Notes: a model not told the origin generated them from the sequence alone. A stretch of 64,000 bases of DNA from Siphonodentalium dalli (GCA_032622095.1 CP136063.1:185917956-185981955); one strand, 5' to 3'; positions 51,301 to 59,219 are shown, counted from the first letter of the stretch. A program made the numbers and translations.

Positions 51301-54300
51301 AGCAAATACAAGTACAGAAAGAGTCCTATTTATTGGAGGGTAATGTTCAGATAATAAGTTCAACAAACAAACTATTATCTGAACATATCTTGTGGGATCT
51401 ACCTGTCAACTATGAGTATTTAGTATAGAAATGGTTAATAAAAGGATTTTATAGAAAGGGTTAATAAAGAGATTTATGAAAATAGGAACAAATGTACTTC
51501 CGATTAGAACTGTGTAATGATAAAGATGTTTTCATCGGTGAGCAGGCCTCTAGCTAGCATAATATCATATGATTTTATACTGGCTACACCTGTTCTCACC
51601 TGGTCAACTGACCAATCAGCATCATCGTAATTGGATTTACCTGCTTGGAGGCTGAATGAGTGAATTAGAATATTTTTATAACTTACCTCATGCTGCAGCA
51701 AGTGAGTGCTATAACTACCCTGACTAAATAATTTAGTCATTTTATGTTTATTACACAGTTTTATGAATGTTTGTAGTACACTGAATATTATGCACATTTC
51801 ACTTGTTTTAACTTGACCTAGTTTGTAGTCTAAATAGGATATATATCAATTAAAAAAAATTCTTAACTTATTAATGACATGATGGTGAACATTATCAATG
51901 TAAATGGTCTATATTGTCCACAGACAACACACTACCTTTTACTAAACATTAATATACCCCCCATACTGTTTTGCATCTTTCCCTCCATCCATTTGTCGGT
52001 GCATTTGTCTGATGTCTGTTCAGGTCATAGCTTGAACATAAGTGCTTGGATCTCAATGAAATTTGGTATGGAAGTTCACTATTATGAGGACATTCAATAG
52101 AGTGTTCAATTGTTTTGTTCAGCTTTTTCTTTCTAGAGTTGTTTATCTGAAATGCTGATTTTTGGGTCTGTCTGCCTGAGTATTTCAGTCATAGTTTGTA
52201 GGTATGCCCACACTAGGTTATATGCCACATTGGGAGGGGTATGCACCGGACGACAGTCCATCTCTTGTGATATCTCTATTTTGCTGTATTTGGCAAAATC
52301 AAAGGCTTCGGATAATAATAATCATATGTATAATAATAATGTAATAATATGTGGTATTTTATTCATTTCAGGCCATCTGGGAAAATCAATTCTATTATAT
52401 GTTTGGATTCCTGTTCCTGGTTTTCATCATACTCGTAGTTTCAGTGTCACAAATATCCATAGTTATGGTCTATTTCCAGTTATGTGGAGAGGTAGGAACA
52501 TGTTTTTTTTATGTGTTTCAATCTTGTTTTTCGTGGCATTCCACATTTCCCCTATAATTAATTTAGATATGCCATAATTTTTTTACTCACACTTACATAC
52601 ACATGTGCATATACTGGTTTTTTTTCCAGCTGTAACAGTTTCATATTCATTATTTGAATGAATGTTAGGAAAAAATAATAATGTACAATGGACTACTCCA
52701 GATAACTAGGGCCTGGTTTACTAAAACATGTATTAAAGTTGGTCTATCTGCATCTTCCGGCCCACAATTACAACAACAACATAATTTTTATAAATCTGAT
52801 TTCAAGACTATAAAAAACTTGAATAAAATACAGATAAAACTGAAGATATGGTATATTATTTGTTTATAAAGGCATAATAAGAGGTTTATTTTGATCACAA
52901 TTTGTGGTAAATCACTTAGATGATCTTCAGTTTGTCGTGATTGGGGCTGCTAAAAAGATAGATCTTCCAAATTCTACTGTTAAGGTAGCAGTACACAATT
53001 TATAGGGTTGTAGGAGGTCTGAAAGATAGAAAAATAAGTATCTGCCAGTGTACCCTGTGTTATTTTATTCATGACACCAATATTATACTTGCCTATATAA
53101 ATACATTTCCTAGTTTGGTGTCGGTCCATATTTGTTTACATCTTTGACAGCTGCAAAGCCTATACTCACCTAACTTGACTCAATCTTATTCTTTCGATAT
53201 ATATTGTCACATTGGGCTGGAATTTCCCCATTAAAAGGCACCCATAAATTTTAGTACAATCAGTCGGAATTTGGGTTATTAAACATAATGGGACATATAT
53301 GTATCATTGACTCAAGATATATCTAGATGCTCCAGTACAAAAATGTTAAAAAAAAGGGGTTTGTTACACCCATGGCATGTGTATTGCAATACGTATTGTA
53401 CTGCAACACAAATGTATCTTGACACCACTTTGATATTCATTGTAATCTAAAATTAGGCCACGCCTAATTTCCCTGACACCGCTATGATATTCATTGTAAT
53501 CTAAAATCAGGCCATGCCTTATTTCCCTGACAACTGTCATTGTAACCTAAAATCGGGCCACCCCTTTAAGTGGAATAAAATCCGTAGTCATACAAACTTA
53601 AATTTTATATGATATATGTTCTTGTAAATTGAAGTCTGTTACCCTGAATATAAATTTATGATTTTGTTGACGTAACTTACTGATTGTGTTCTTGAATGCA
53701 GGACTACCATTGGTGGTGGAGATCATTCGTCGTTTCTGGAGGATCGGCTCTCTATGTGTTTGCTTATGCTGTTTTCTATTTTGTAACAAAGGTGAGTAAC
53801 CAAGTCAATCCTGCATTGTGCAGACAATATTTGTTCCATGAACATTTTGTTGGGGGGAAACAATAGAACTGAGTGGAGTCCGTCCGTCTTTCCATTTGAT
53901 GTCTGGATGATAAATTGATTAATATTTGACATAATTGAATGAAAATTGAAAAGGTATATTGTCTCCATATGAGAAGGTCCCTGTCAAGTTTGAATTTGAG
54001 TCCAGTCCAAATATTTCTGGCTGATTTACAGTAGTGGATTTTTGAAAATCCGGAATGGCTAAAACTGCTCTCTCCAGAGGGTATTCCAATTCCTGTAGAT
54101 GTTCTTTGTTATGAATAATCCAGTTGCACAGACAAAACAATTCAAGTTCCAACTTCCATGTTACAAGATTAATTTCGATGAAATGTATTAATTAAACTAC
54201 ATCATAGTACATGACCAAAATTTAAGGAGTTTATATATGATGATGCACACAACATTATTAAAATACGCAGACTTTGTAGCGATCAACATTATTTGCTACA

Positions 54301-54588
54301 TCGTAACTGATTGTTTGAGTGAACATTATTACTTATTTTCACATTCTCAGTAAGATTCCCTTACATGCTCGATCAAAGGACCAAGATGCCGCAGTTTTGT
54401 TTGTTTGGCATAATATTCCTTTATTTGTTTGCTTTCAGTTGGAGATTACAGAATTCATTCCTACATTGCTGTACTTCGGCTACACTTTCCTCATGGTTTT
54501 TACATTCTGGATTCTAACAGGAACTATAGGATTCTATGCTGCCTATTTCTTCATTAGAAAAATATACGGCGCAATCAAAATAGACTGA
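27710..54588 (+). CDS. TM9SF4: Transmembrane 9 superfamily member 4 (20 coding exons, 624 aa)
   Basis: Joined coding exons: 27710-27823, 28372-28474, 29188-29231, 30468-30592, 31836-31935, 33950-34002, 35037-35081, 35997-36088, 38221-38373, 40034-40104, 41308-41440, 45215-45296, 46130-46205, 47210-47293, 47795-47890, 49731-49810, 50450-50513, 52372-52491, 53702-53791 and 54439-54588. Seen: 1,875 nt in frame with no internal stop, and every junction is GT/AG. Residues 1-18 form a signal peptide before FYVPG. Residues 19 to about 260 are the luminal domain ([18 protein letters not shown]). Hydrophobic segments lie near 262-284, 327-350, 358-380, 398-419, 430-452, 484-508, 513-537, 553-573 and 583-612. 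The family motif VHGDVFRPP is at 312-320 and the C-terminus is KID. Known of the family: endosome/Golgi nonaspanins, with roles proposed in membrane-protein sorting, adhesion and pH control, and a KXD/E tail for Golgi retention. [11 protein letters not shown] and VMVYFQLC fit TM9SF4 better than TM9SF2. Vertebrate TM9SF4 is about 640 aa; the shortfall is mainly a shorter linker near residues 143-150. Confidence 0.96.
28372..28474 (+). CDS. TM9SF4: TM9SF4 coding exon 2
   Basis: Encodes residues 39-73, including the family motif [11 protein letters not shown]. Acceptor TTTCAG|G; donor CTTG|GTAAAT. The exon ends after the first base of a Gly codon. Confidence 0.95.
29188..29231 (+). CDS. TM9SF4: TM9SF4 coding exon 3 (44-nt micro-exon)
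   Basis: Encodes residues 73-87 ([12 protein letters not shown] motif). Only 44 nt. Acceptor TTAACAG|G is good; the donor ACA|GTGCGT is weak but gives the frame and spacing expected from TM9SF4 homologues (13 residues from NT to the next conserved Cys). Confidence 0.88.
29443..29705. mobile_element. TTAA MITE with two hairpins (intron 2)
   Basis: TTAACTCTTTCATGATGG...CCATGGAAGGGTTAA type ends. The core has two local palindromes (ATGCATTCTCTT...AAGAGAATGCA) that are also inverse to each other. TTAA target duplications and CCC starts are piggyBac-like. Confidence 0.8.
29953..30182. mobile_element. Double-hairpin MITE (GAGGTCCCCAGAGGG family), intron 3
   Basis: Ends CCTTGAAATAGTGTG / ACACTATTTCAAGG. 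Two tandem hairpins share the arm GAGGGTGAATTTRGTGATGC. The right end lacks the CATTCTGCAAATG segment. Confidence 0.8.
30352..30384. repeat. Poly-C tract (33 C)
   Basis: Homopolymer in intron 3, 83 bp before the exon 4 acceptor. Its length is likely to be polymorphic or poorly assembled. Confidence 0.95.
30468..30592 (+). CDS. TM9SF4: TM9SF4 coding exon 4
   Basis: Encodes residues 88-129 with the conserved cysteines of C-D-V-L-C and the SERI...YNVHL stretch. Acceptor GTTTCAG|G; strong donor CT|GTAAGT. A run of 33 C residues lies 83 bp upstream of the acceptor. Confidence 0.95.
31553..31800. mobile_element. Two degraded TTAA MITEs (intron 4)
   Basis: 31553-31602 is a deletion form retaining only the two ends (TTAACCCTTCCATGACTGGA and CATGAAAGGGTT). 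31610-31800 is a partial copy of the TTAACCCTTTCTATACT family with the palindrome around TTATTATCTGAACAT. Confidence 0.65.
31836..31935 (+). CDS. TM9SF4: TM9SF4 coding exon 5
   Basis: Encodes residues 129-162 ([11 protein letters not shown] and RGYKLGF). The linker before RGYKLGF is shorter than in vertebrate TM9SF4, where it is Lys/Asp-rich. Acceptor TTGCCAG|T; donor AAA|GTGAGT. Confidence 0.94.
32354..32590 (-). pseudogene. LINE reverse-transcriptase fragment with YADD (intron 5, antisense)
   Basis: The 78-codon minus frame contains CGVPQ...LF-IHTSSL and [14 protein letters not shown], the RT motif with catalytic YADD. The usual residues between GVPQ and LF (GS-LGP) are missing, so a small deletion is present. 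CR1/L2/Jockey-like. Confidence 0.8.
32639..33812. repeat. AGCTCAACTTA-bounded repeat with internal 480-bp duplication (intron 5)
   Basis: AGCTCAACTTA (32639) and its inverse (33802-33812) bound the block. GGCGCGGGCTACAGG recurs near 32722, 32878, 33205 and 33361, so a unit of about 483 bp is repeated twice. A single copy of the CATGGCCGCTGG type is also seen at 14090. Confidence 0.7.
33950..34002 (+). CDS. TM9SF4: TM9SF4 coding exon 6
   Basis: Encodes residues 163-180 ([11 protein letters not shown], late luminal domain). Acceptor TTCTCCAG|G; donor GAG AG|GTAAGT. Confidence 0.93.
34370..34720. repeat. Diffuse ~170-bp-unit repeat (intron 6)
   Basis: Two units with AAATTTGGTATGTGGATT and CATATGAAAATACAGGT, similar to units at 43430-43890, 45030-45190 and 46440-46760. 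Confidence 0.65.
35037..35081 (+). CDS. TM9SF4: TM9SF4 coding exon 7 (45 nt)
   Basis: Encodes residues 180-195 ([12 protein letters not shown]), matching the family's Y-R-V-V stretch. Acceptor TTTTTTCAG|C; donor AAG|GTTTGT. Splits a Ser codon with exon 8. Confidence 0.92.
35456..35829. mobile_element. Double-hairpin MITE with central insert (intron 7)
   Basis: Same GAGGTCCCCAGAGG family as 29953-30182. The two hairpins are separated by about 120 bp of unrelated sequence. Outer ends AAGTCTGAATTTGGTGTGTC / GACACAGTAAATTCAG are inverse. Confidence 0.75.
35997..36088 (+). CDS. TM9SF4: TM9SF4 coding exon 8
   Basis: Encodes residues 195-226, the variable end of the luminal domain with one Cys. 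Acceptor CTTTTAG|T; donor GATG|GTATGT. Confidence 0.92.
36131..36246. repeat. 38-bp minisatellite, three copies (intron 8)
   Basis: Unit contains TTGGTGGTGATTACATATGA and CTCGGGCATCATGTCAG. The copies are nearly identical. Confidence 0.95.
36358..37724. mobile_element. TIR element with 69-bp perfect inverted ends (intron 8)
   Basis: TIRs 36358-36426 and 37656-37724 are perfect inverses beginning TTAGTCCAAGTCTTCTTG. TTTGGTA is duplicated at 36351-36357 and 37725-37731. The flanks match the uninterrupted repeat at 39240-39300. 1,367 bp; no transposase recognised. Confidence 0.93.
37732..38110. repeat. Host repeat split by the intron 8 element (right part)
   Basis: Together with 36310-36357 it matches 39236-39900 (ATATGGGTCTG, GCGACAATATCTCG, TACTCTTTGCAT, ACTAAATCCTTTAGCACACC). 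Confidence 0.7.
38221..38373 (+). CDS. TM9SF4: TM9SF4 coding exon 9
   Basis: Encodes residues 226-277: the WASRWD motif before the first membrane segment, then the start of TM1 ([15 protein letters not shown]). Acceptor TTCTTGCAG|G; donor TCTG|GTAAGA. Confidence 0.96.
38384..38590. mobile_element. TTAA MITE with hairpins, partial (intron 9)
   Basis: Begins TTAACACATCTATGATTGGA. Contains degraded ATGCATTCTC hairpins and the subterminal TTTAATGCTGCACC. The right terminus is not intact. Confidence 0.65.
39236..39900. repeat. Diffuse interspersed repeat (intron 9)
   Basis: Uninterrupted relative of the repeat in intron 8; contains repeated ACTAAATCCTT and TTGGATTTTACTCTTTG phrases. Confidence 0.65.
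40034..40104 (+). CDS. TM9SF4: TM9SF4 coding exon 10
   Basis: Encodes residues 277-300: end of TM1 and the cytosolic motif [14 protein letters not shown]. Acceptor CCTTTCAG|G; donor ATT|GTGAGT. Confidence 0.95.
41144..41225. mobile_element. TTAA MITE fragment (intron 10)
   Basis: TTAACCCTTCCACGACTG...TTCCTGAAATTT matches the left end of the 29443/49486/59220 family and stops within the first hairpin. Confidence 0.6.
41308..41440 (+). CDS. TM9SF4: TM9SF4 coding exon 11
   Basis: Encodes residues 301-345: the hallmark [13 protein letters not shown] motif, then most of TM2. Acceptor TTATAG|G; donor ATAG|GTATGG. Confidence 0.96.
41685..42451 (+). mobile_element. TATACCCCCC element 1 with hairpin + CTAG end (intron 11)
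   Basis: 5' end TATACCCCCCCGCAACG. Internal units carry ACCATGGGAACCTGTGCACC. The 3' end is a GTCCCATTGGGAC hairpin, about 10 bp, then CTAG at 42448-42451 followed by T. Helitron-like 3' end; the 5' end is not the canonical TC. Confidence 0.65.
42452..42547 (+). mobile_element. 3'-end-only unit of the same family (intron 11)
   Basis: About 96 bp nearly identical to the last 98 bp of element 1, ending in the same hairpin and CTAG (42544-42547). Confidence 0.75.
42548..44245 (+). mobile_element. TATACCCCCC element 2, interrupted (intron 11)
   Basis: Starts immediately after the preceding CTAG and ends at CTAG 44242-44245. Interrupted by 42961-44075. Confidence 0.65.
42961..44075 (+). mobile_element. 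Nested TATGCCCCCGAC element (intron 11)
   Basis: 5' TATGCCCCCGACTTGAAAAG, then CGTCCGTCCATCCG. Three internal ~310-bp units contain ATTATTGTTCAGCAAC. 3' GTCGGGGGCAAATGCC...CTCTTGTT. It splits the outer phrase GAGCTTTTAT|TCCTACA, which is intact in neighbouring units. Confidence 0.72.
44246..45012 (+). mobile_element. TATACCCCCC element 3 (intron 11)
   Basis: Full unit head-to-tail with element 2, ending at CTAG 45009-45012. Contains AAGATTAGGGTTAGGGTTG. Confidence 0.68.
45215..45296 (+). CDS. TM9SF4: TM9SF4 coding exon 12
   Basis: Encodes residues 345-372 ([14 protein letters not shown], start of TM3). It follows the 3.8-kb repeat-filled intron 11. Acceptor ATTTCAG|G; donor GG|GTAAGT. Confidence 0.95.
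45818..46055. mobile_element. TTAA MITE, GAGTGCC ends, single hairpin (intron 12)
   Basis: TTAACCCTTTGAGTGCC and its exact inverse at the right (TIR 17 bp with TTAA). The core is one ATGC-TTCTCTTATATATGCG hairpin. The subterminal GATACAAAAATCG links it to the 61085 element. Confidence 0.85.
46130..46205 (+). CDS. TM9SF4: TM9SF4 coding exon 13
   Basis: Encodes residues 372-397 (end of TM3, [10 protein letters not shown] and a basic loop). Acceptor TTTCTCAG|G; donor CAG|GTTTGT. Confidence 0.95.
46437..46760. repeat. Diffuse ~170-bp-unit repeat (intron 13)
   Basis: Two units with GATAACTCCAATTTG and AACCAAAGTTGGTAT, related in style to the other ~170-bp units. Confidence 0.55.
47210..47293 (+). 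CDS. TM9SF4: TM9SF4 coding exon 14
   Basis: Encodes residues 398-425 (TM4 and the WGKSSSGA loop). Acceptor TTATTTCAG|A; donor GCA|GTAAGT. Phase 0 at both ends. Confidence 0.95.
47795..47890 (+). CDS. TM9SF4: TM9SF4 coding exon 15
   Basis: Encodes residues 426-457: TM5 with [12 protein letters not shown] and the YYFGFRKQ motif. Acceptor TTTTTTCAG|G; donor CAG|GTAGGA. Confidence 0.96.
49114..49489. mobile_element. TTAA MITE, TTTACCCAACA ends, two hairpins (intron 15)
   Basis: TTAACCCTTTACCCAACA and its exact inverse form the ends. Two hairpins (near 49266-49334 and 49386-49460) are inverse to each other. Confidence 0.9.
49486..49715. mobile_element. TTAA MITE, CCATGACTGGA ends, two hairpins (intron 15)
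   Basis: Shares TTAA 49486-49489 with the previous MITE. Ends at TTAA 49712-49715, 15 bp before exon 16. Confidence 0.88.
49731..49810 (+). CDS. TM9SF4: TM9SF4 coding exon 16
   Basis: Encodes residues 458-484: the conserved [14 protein letters not shown] cytosolic loop. Acceptor ATTATTCCAG has a short pyrimidine tract because a TTAA MITE ends at 49715, 15 bp before the exon boundary region. Donor GG|GTAAGT. Confidence 0.95.
50450..50513 (+). CDS. TM9SF4: TM9SF4 coding exon 17
   Basis: Encodes residues 484-505 ([16 protein letters not shown]6). Acceptor TTATTTCAG|A; donor ACA|GTGAGT. Confidence 0.95.
51218..51438. mobile_element. TTAA MITE, TTTCTATACTAAAT ends (intron 17)
   Basis: TTAAACCCTTTCTATACTAA and ...TTTAGTATAGAAATGGTTAA. 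Internal palindrome TTCAGATAATAAGTT / ACTATTATCTGAA. Confidence 0.8.
51953..52268 (+). repeat. TATACCCCCC-type repeat, diverged (intron 17)
   Basis: Starts TATACCCCCCATACTG. Contains CATTTGTCTGATGTCTG and ATGAAATTTGGTATGG; ends GGAGGGGTATGC...CATCTCTTGTG. Confidence 0.55.
52372..52491 (+). CDS. TM9SF4: TM9SF4 coding exon 18
   Basis: Encodes residues 506-545 (TM7: [16 protein letters not shown], then [10 protein letters not shown]). Acceptor CATTTCAG|G; donor GAG|GTAGGA. Confidence 0.96.
53702..53791 (+). CDS. TM9SF4: TM9SF4 coding exon 19
   Basis: Encodes residues 546-575 (DYHWWWRSF and TM8). Acceptor GAATGCAG|G with few pyrimidines; donor AAG|GTGAGT. Confidence 0.96.
54439..54588 (+). CDS. 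TM9SF4: TM9SF4 coding exon 20 with stop codon
   Basis: Encodes residues 576-624 ([20 protein letters not shown]) ending KIYGAIKID and TGA at 54586-54588. Acceptor GCTTTCAG|T. The terminal KID fits the KXD/E Golgi-retention signal known for TM9 proteins. Confidence 0.96.
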   Translation: MEITEFIPTLLYFGYTFLMVFTFWILTGTIGFYAAYFFIRKIYGAIKID

Positions 54589-55165
54589 GTGACATCAGAA
54601 ATCATGCCGTGTATTATTGAGCCTAAAAGCAGGCGCAACTAGCTGGGCAGTGTTTATAAAGAGCTTGTCATAAGGTGATATCGGGGATAAATCTAGGAAA
54701 CGGCCTTAAAAAATATTTCTAAGTTTGTCTGAGGGCGTATAGAATACATTTGGGCTTGCCCTAGCTCCAATAGCATTCTAAATGTATATCAGATAACATG
54801 GGGTAATGATATACTGTGAATGGCTTTGGTTTCGTCGGCATCAATATTCGTGATTTCTCACAAAAAGGCCATTTCGTGAGGACGTAAATTTGTGGATCGG
54901 AGAATGTATTTTTCCACTTCAACAAGTCCGACAATACTGGCTATTATGACAGCTTTGTCTGAGTAGTCATAGTTGAGAACTTAGACCTCCCGGTGCCAAT
55001 AGGGTATCGTTCAATCAGTGCAGTAGCTACCAGCTTTATTTCACACACTGACAAGTGATTTATGTAATCTACATGTGACGAAACAATTAGCCTTTACTGA
55101 GTATGAAATTCATCAAGCCTTATTTGCATAGTATGTATACAATAAATTATAGGCTATTTTCTATA
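54589..55165 (+). other. TM9SF4: TM9SF4 3' UTR (likely extent)
   Basis: Non-coding sequence after the TGA up to shortly past the first canonical AATAAA. No repeat was recognised in it. The end is inferred, and longer transcripts are possible. Confidence 0.5.
55141..55146 (+). promoter_or_regulatory. Candidate poly(A) signal AATAAA
   Basis: First AATAAA after the TM9SF4 stop codon (about 550 nt downstream), followed about 45 nt later by a T/GT-rich stretch. Use as the actual 3' end is inferred. Confidence 0.45.
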
Positions 55166-55560
55166 AATTGTCACATCGTCTCGCCTTCCATGTTTGTTAC
55201 ACCCATTTTATGACATGCTGAAAACAGACAAGACATACAATATTTGTCCCTATCTTTTACGTTGGTATTACATCCACCAATGTAGTGACTGTCAAATGTT
55301 TTGTTGGCTCTTTAATTTTGGGCATTGGACATACTATGAAATCAACAAATAATAGACCCCCACAAATTAAAATGATTTTGCAGTAAAGCCCAAGTTACTG
55401 CTAATTTCACTGTAAAGCTGCACTACTTATTATTTAGCAGTTGCATGATATAATATTAATTGGTATAATATTTGTTCTTTTTGTGATACTACTTCACACA
55501 CTTTAGAAACAATCCTTCGATAATTGTTCATTCAAAGTTGAACTCTAAAAATATCATAAT

Positions 55561-55648
55561 TATGATATATCATAATTAAGATATACCATGATTAAGATAT
55601 ATCATGATTAAGATATATCATGATTAAGATAAATCATGATTAAGATGC
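55561..55648. repeat. 16-bp tandem repeat, about five copies
   Basis: Unit GATATATCATGATTAA with small changes, about 400 bp after the candidate poly(A) signal. Confidence 0.93.
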
Positions 55649-56282
55649 AAGATGACATTTACATATGCATGTTATAAGATTTATTTTACAACTAAAATGA
55701 TCTGCTCCTAGTTATTAAAATTCTAAACTATGTATGAATTCCCACATCCCTGACAAGCCTTGATACTGCCCAGCAAACATTTCACTTATTTAGAACCTAT
55801 TTTTAGGTTAGTTGCACCAATAAGTAGATACAGATTCCTTTGTCTCCCTATTCATAAATAATTAGGGCATTGGTACATCTTGTGTGTGTTGTCAACTTTT
55901 TTTAGAAAGATTTCTATCAGATAAATAAGGATGGGTAGTATTTATATATTTAATTATTTATGGCATAAATATGCTTGAGGAGCAGGTTTTTGAAGACGAA
56001 GCTTTCCTTGAGAAACAAAATATTTTGTTTATATGGCCAGGTATAGCATTGTCTCTTAGGATGACCTGATACCTCTATTTCCTGGAGACAGAGGAAACTA
56101 TGTCTGCCGTGAGGTGGAGCCATTTTACATTATCTGTACAATGTGATCATCAACCTCACATTTGTAATGTGATTGATTTCATGTTTGGTGTGTGAATAGA
56201 TTGTGATAAATCACTGTGAATGAATGTGACTCATCTTGATCATCTAACCAGTCAATTCCTGTTGCTATATGTCTCTATATGA

Positions 56283-56540
56283 TAATGGTAAATCCCGGGT
56301 ATAAATTAATGGCAAAATAATACCTTTTTAGACTCATGAGATAAATTATTGTGCAAATATAATGTTACAGAATACATGAGCTTTCGATCATGTATTGTGT
56401 AACATTATATTTGCGCAATAATATATCTCATAAGTCTAAAAAGGTGTTATTTTGCCATCAATTTTTGCACAATTATATATCTCATAAGTCTAAAAAGGTC
56501 TTATTTTGCCATTTTTTTATACCTGGGATTTATCACTATC
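56283..56540. mobile_element. Palindromic MITE
   Basis: TGGTAAATCCCGGGTATAAA at the left is inverse to TATACCTGGGATTTATCA at the right. The segment GGCAAAATAA...GAGATAAATTATT occurs three times (one direct, two inverse), giving a long foldback near 56385. Confidence 0.8.
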
Positions 56541-56603
56541 GTATACAGAAGACTCATATGGCTATTTCTCAATATATCTGTCTCTATGTGTAATCTTAAC
56601 TCT

Positions 56604-56850
56604 TTAACCCTTTCTATACTAAATACTCATTGACGAGTAGTTACCATAGGAAATATTCAGATAATAAGTTCTTGTTTGTTGAACTTATTATCTGAACATT
56701 TCCATCCAATAAATAGGACTCCTTCTGCACTTTTATTATCTGTCATCTGCTCATATTACCTGTACATCCCTCCAAATCAATAATAGACCGTTCCGGTGTA
56801 TGATTGTTTTTGACTTGGTGGGAGAATCCATTTAGTATAGAAAGGGTTAA
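56604..56850. mobile_element. TTAA MITE, TTTCTATACTAAAT ends
   Basis: TTAACCCTTTCTATACTAAA and its inverse (ATTTAGTATAGAAAGGGTTAA-type end). Central palindrome CAGATAATAAGTT...AACTTATTATCTG. Confidence 0.9.
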
Positions 56851-56933
56851 TTACTGAATGGATTCAACCATTCAGCTGTCAGTCTGACACATCCTGAGTT
56901 ATATTTTATGAATTGTTAAAAGATGCATACCTT

Positions 56934-57005
56934 ACTCGTATTTAAATTCACGCAATACTGATTTTTCCACTCAGTTTTTAATTCGCGCACTTTAAATTTC
57001 CCCTG
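56934..57005. repeat. Solo end of the 8972-9408 MITE family
   Basis: CTTACTCGTATTTAAATTCACG and CAGTTTTTAATTCGCG match the left end of that MITE. Confidence 0.6.
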
Positions 57006-57358
57006 GTGATGTGTGCAATTCATAGCTGACAAAAAAATATTTCCACAATTAACTAAAGACCATAACAACATAAATGTACATCAAACAGAACATAACTGTT
57101 CATTATTTGAGCTGATTGGTGTGAAGATTGTGTATAATGCTTCAATAACTATCCTGTTAGTTAAAATATACTAGCATCATTGATATAAAATCAAACAGCA
57201 AGATCACAAACGCGTATAGGTTCGATAGGTGGCTAACATGAAAATGATGTAAGATGACAGGAATTGAATGATAACACCTTTTATAGACACATTAGTGTAT
57301 AATGCACATATACATATTATCATGAAAATGGCCTTAGACTGTTTGTTGAACTTGTTAC

Positions 57359-57613
57359 CTGACCATTTTCCAAGTGAAGTACTGGTCAGTAAGTATTTTA
57401 TCCACCTGAGGTGTTTCGACATGAGATTCGATTCCTGCATCTATCTTGATAATTAATACAGTTGGACATTTTGAGTGACTTCGAGATCGGCTGCAGCTTC
57501 TGTCACAGCTGATATCGGAAATAAGTCTGCGCATGTCCATATCCGAGGAATCTCGAATGACTATGGTCGCGGCAATGCCACTTTCAGTATCCAATACAAA
57601 CAACATGAATTCC
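57359..57613 (-). other. Possible minus-strand internal exon
   Basis: Open frame of 84 codons framed by an acceptor (AAATTACAG|G, minus) and a donor (GTCAG|GTAACA, minus). No family recognised and no neighbouring exon found. Low confidence. Confidence 0.2.
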
Positions 57614-57619
57614 CTGTAA

Positions 57620-58250
57620 TTTAATCATCGAATTTGTGGGTCTGGTATCATAAACTATATAGGGTTATCTGTTGATCAGACACAATGATGTATATTTTAT
57701 ACTTTAAGAGCATTAATTATATATAAATAAATATTATTAGTTTATATAGACCTAGGCGTGTATATCGGTTATATGGCCTAGGCATATAAAAAAAAACATC
57801 GAAATTCGGAATTAACTATAAACTCCAGCTTTCCAAAAATAGTTTCATAAAATTATATAAACCAGTATGTGTTTTCCTAAAACAACCATCGAACCCAAAG
57901 ATAAAAATCTACATCAACTACACATTCATTTTTTTCGTTCATTCCAATCATTGTCCGCCTTTATCATTTATTCAGTGGCCGCCATTTTGGATTTGATCGG
58001 TAGTACAGGAACTCGCAACCAGGATTTGGTGGAAACGTGACGTCACATATCCTGGTCATGGTAACTTTGAGGTCCCAAATCTGGCTGTGACTAGCTGCAG
58101 ACGATCTCGAAGTCACTCTTTATGTTTCATATCATGTTTGATGAATGAAATTTTACCAGCAAAATGAACAATTCAATGAGCGAACCAATTTTTATAAGTC
58201 AATACGATATTACACTTTTTGAGTTTAAAAGTTGAATATAATATTTAATA
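57620..58250. other. No gene recognised; contains a CRE palindrome and YY1-like motif
   Basis: TGACGTCA at 58038-58045 and GCCGCCATTTTG at 57978-57989. These are common vertebrate promoter motifs, but the gene they would serve is not evident. Confidence 0.35.
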
Positions 58251-58916
58251 ACCCTTTCTTTACTGAATATAAAAGGATTATCCCATTCAGTTATAATATT
58301 TAAATATCCTAGGAATGGTCTTTTATTCATATGGAGGGTTGTTCAGGAAATATAAGATGCGGCAGACTATAGACAGCCTTAGGTTATTGAACTTAAGAAG
58401 TCGAGGTCTATTTCTACCGAAGTTGTCACCAGTTCCTTAACTACATTACTATTCAAGTCAGGAACAGTCAACTGTGTTGCCATTCAAGTCCGGAACAGTC
58501 AACCATGTTGGTTTCTTTCACGGGGAACATGCAAATATATCTGTAGCAATTCTTGATACATAAGATACAATACTACAGAAAAGCTACATTTAACAATCAT
58601 AATATCATACGTTGGATGAATTTGTCACATTTTTTTTTATTGAATGTTTTTGAAGTAAATGTGTTGAATATATAGTGCGCAATATAAGAGTGTGTTTAAA
58701 AATATTGTTTCATATCTGTATATTTTGACATATTAAGTATATTCATCGTCAAGTGTAATTATTCATGGTGTAAATACTGTGGGGAAACTATTTTTTTTGC
58801 TTAGGTTATCAAGCCAGCAATTCTCTTGCCATTGAAACCTTCATTGTGGCTTGAAACTGATTAACTCTTTCATTACTGAATCGAATCAACCTTTACTTTT
58901 AAGAATATACATTGGA

Positions 58917-59131
58917 CTGGTACAGTAATGCTCTAAGTAATCGACTTCTTAACCACAGCATAATTATAGGTAACTTTTCAGGATTTAGTCGGAAATATGG
59001 CTTGTTGCCATTCATCAGAAAGCTCTTTCCGATGAATGGCGACAAGCCATATTTCCGACTAAATCCTGAAAAGTTACCCATAATTCTGCTGTGGTTAAGA
59101 AGTCGATTACTTAGAGCATTACTGTATATTT
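58917..59131. repeat. Near-perfect palindrome, about 95-bp arms
   Basis: The arms (58920-59020 and 59035-59129) are almost exact inverses with a short loop AGAAAGCTCTTTCC. The open frames on both strands here arise from the palindrome. Confidence 0.9.
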
Positions 59132-59219
59132 TTCATTCTGAGAAGTATTTTGATAATAGAAGTGCAGAAAATATGGGATTCCAATTCAGTCATTTCGAAG
59201 GAATGTTCAGATAATAGGT

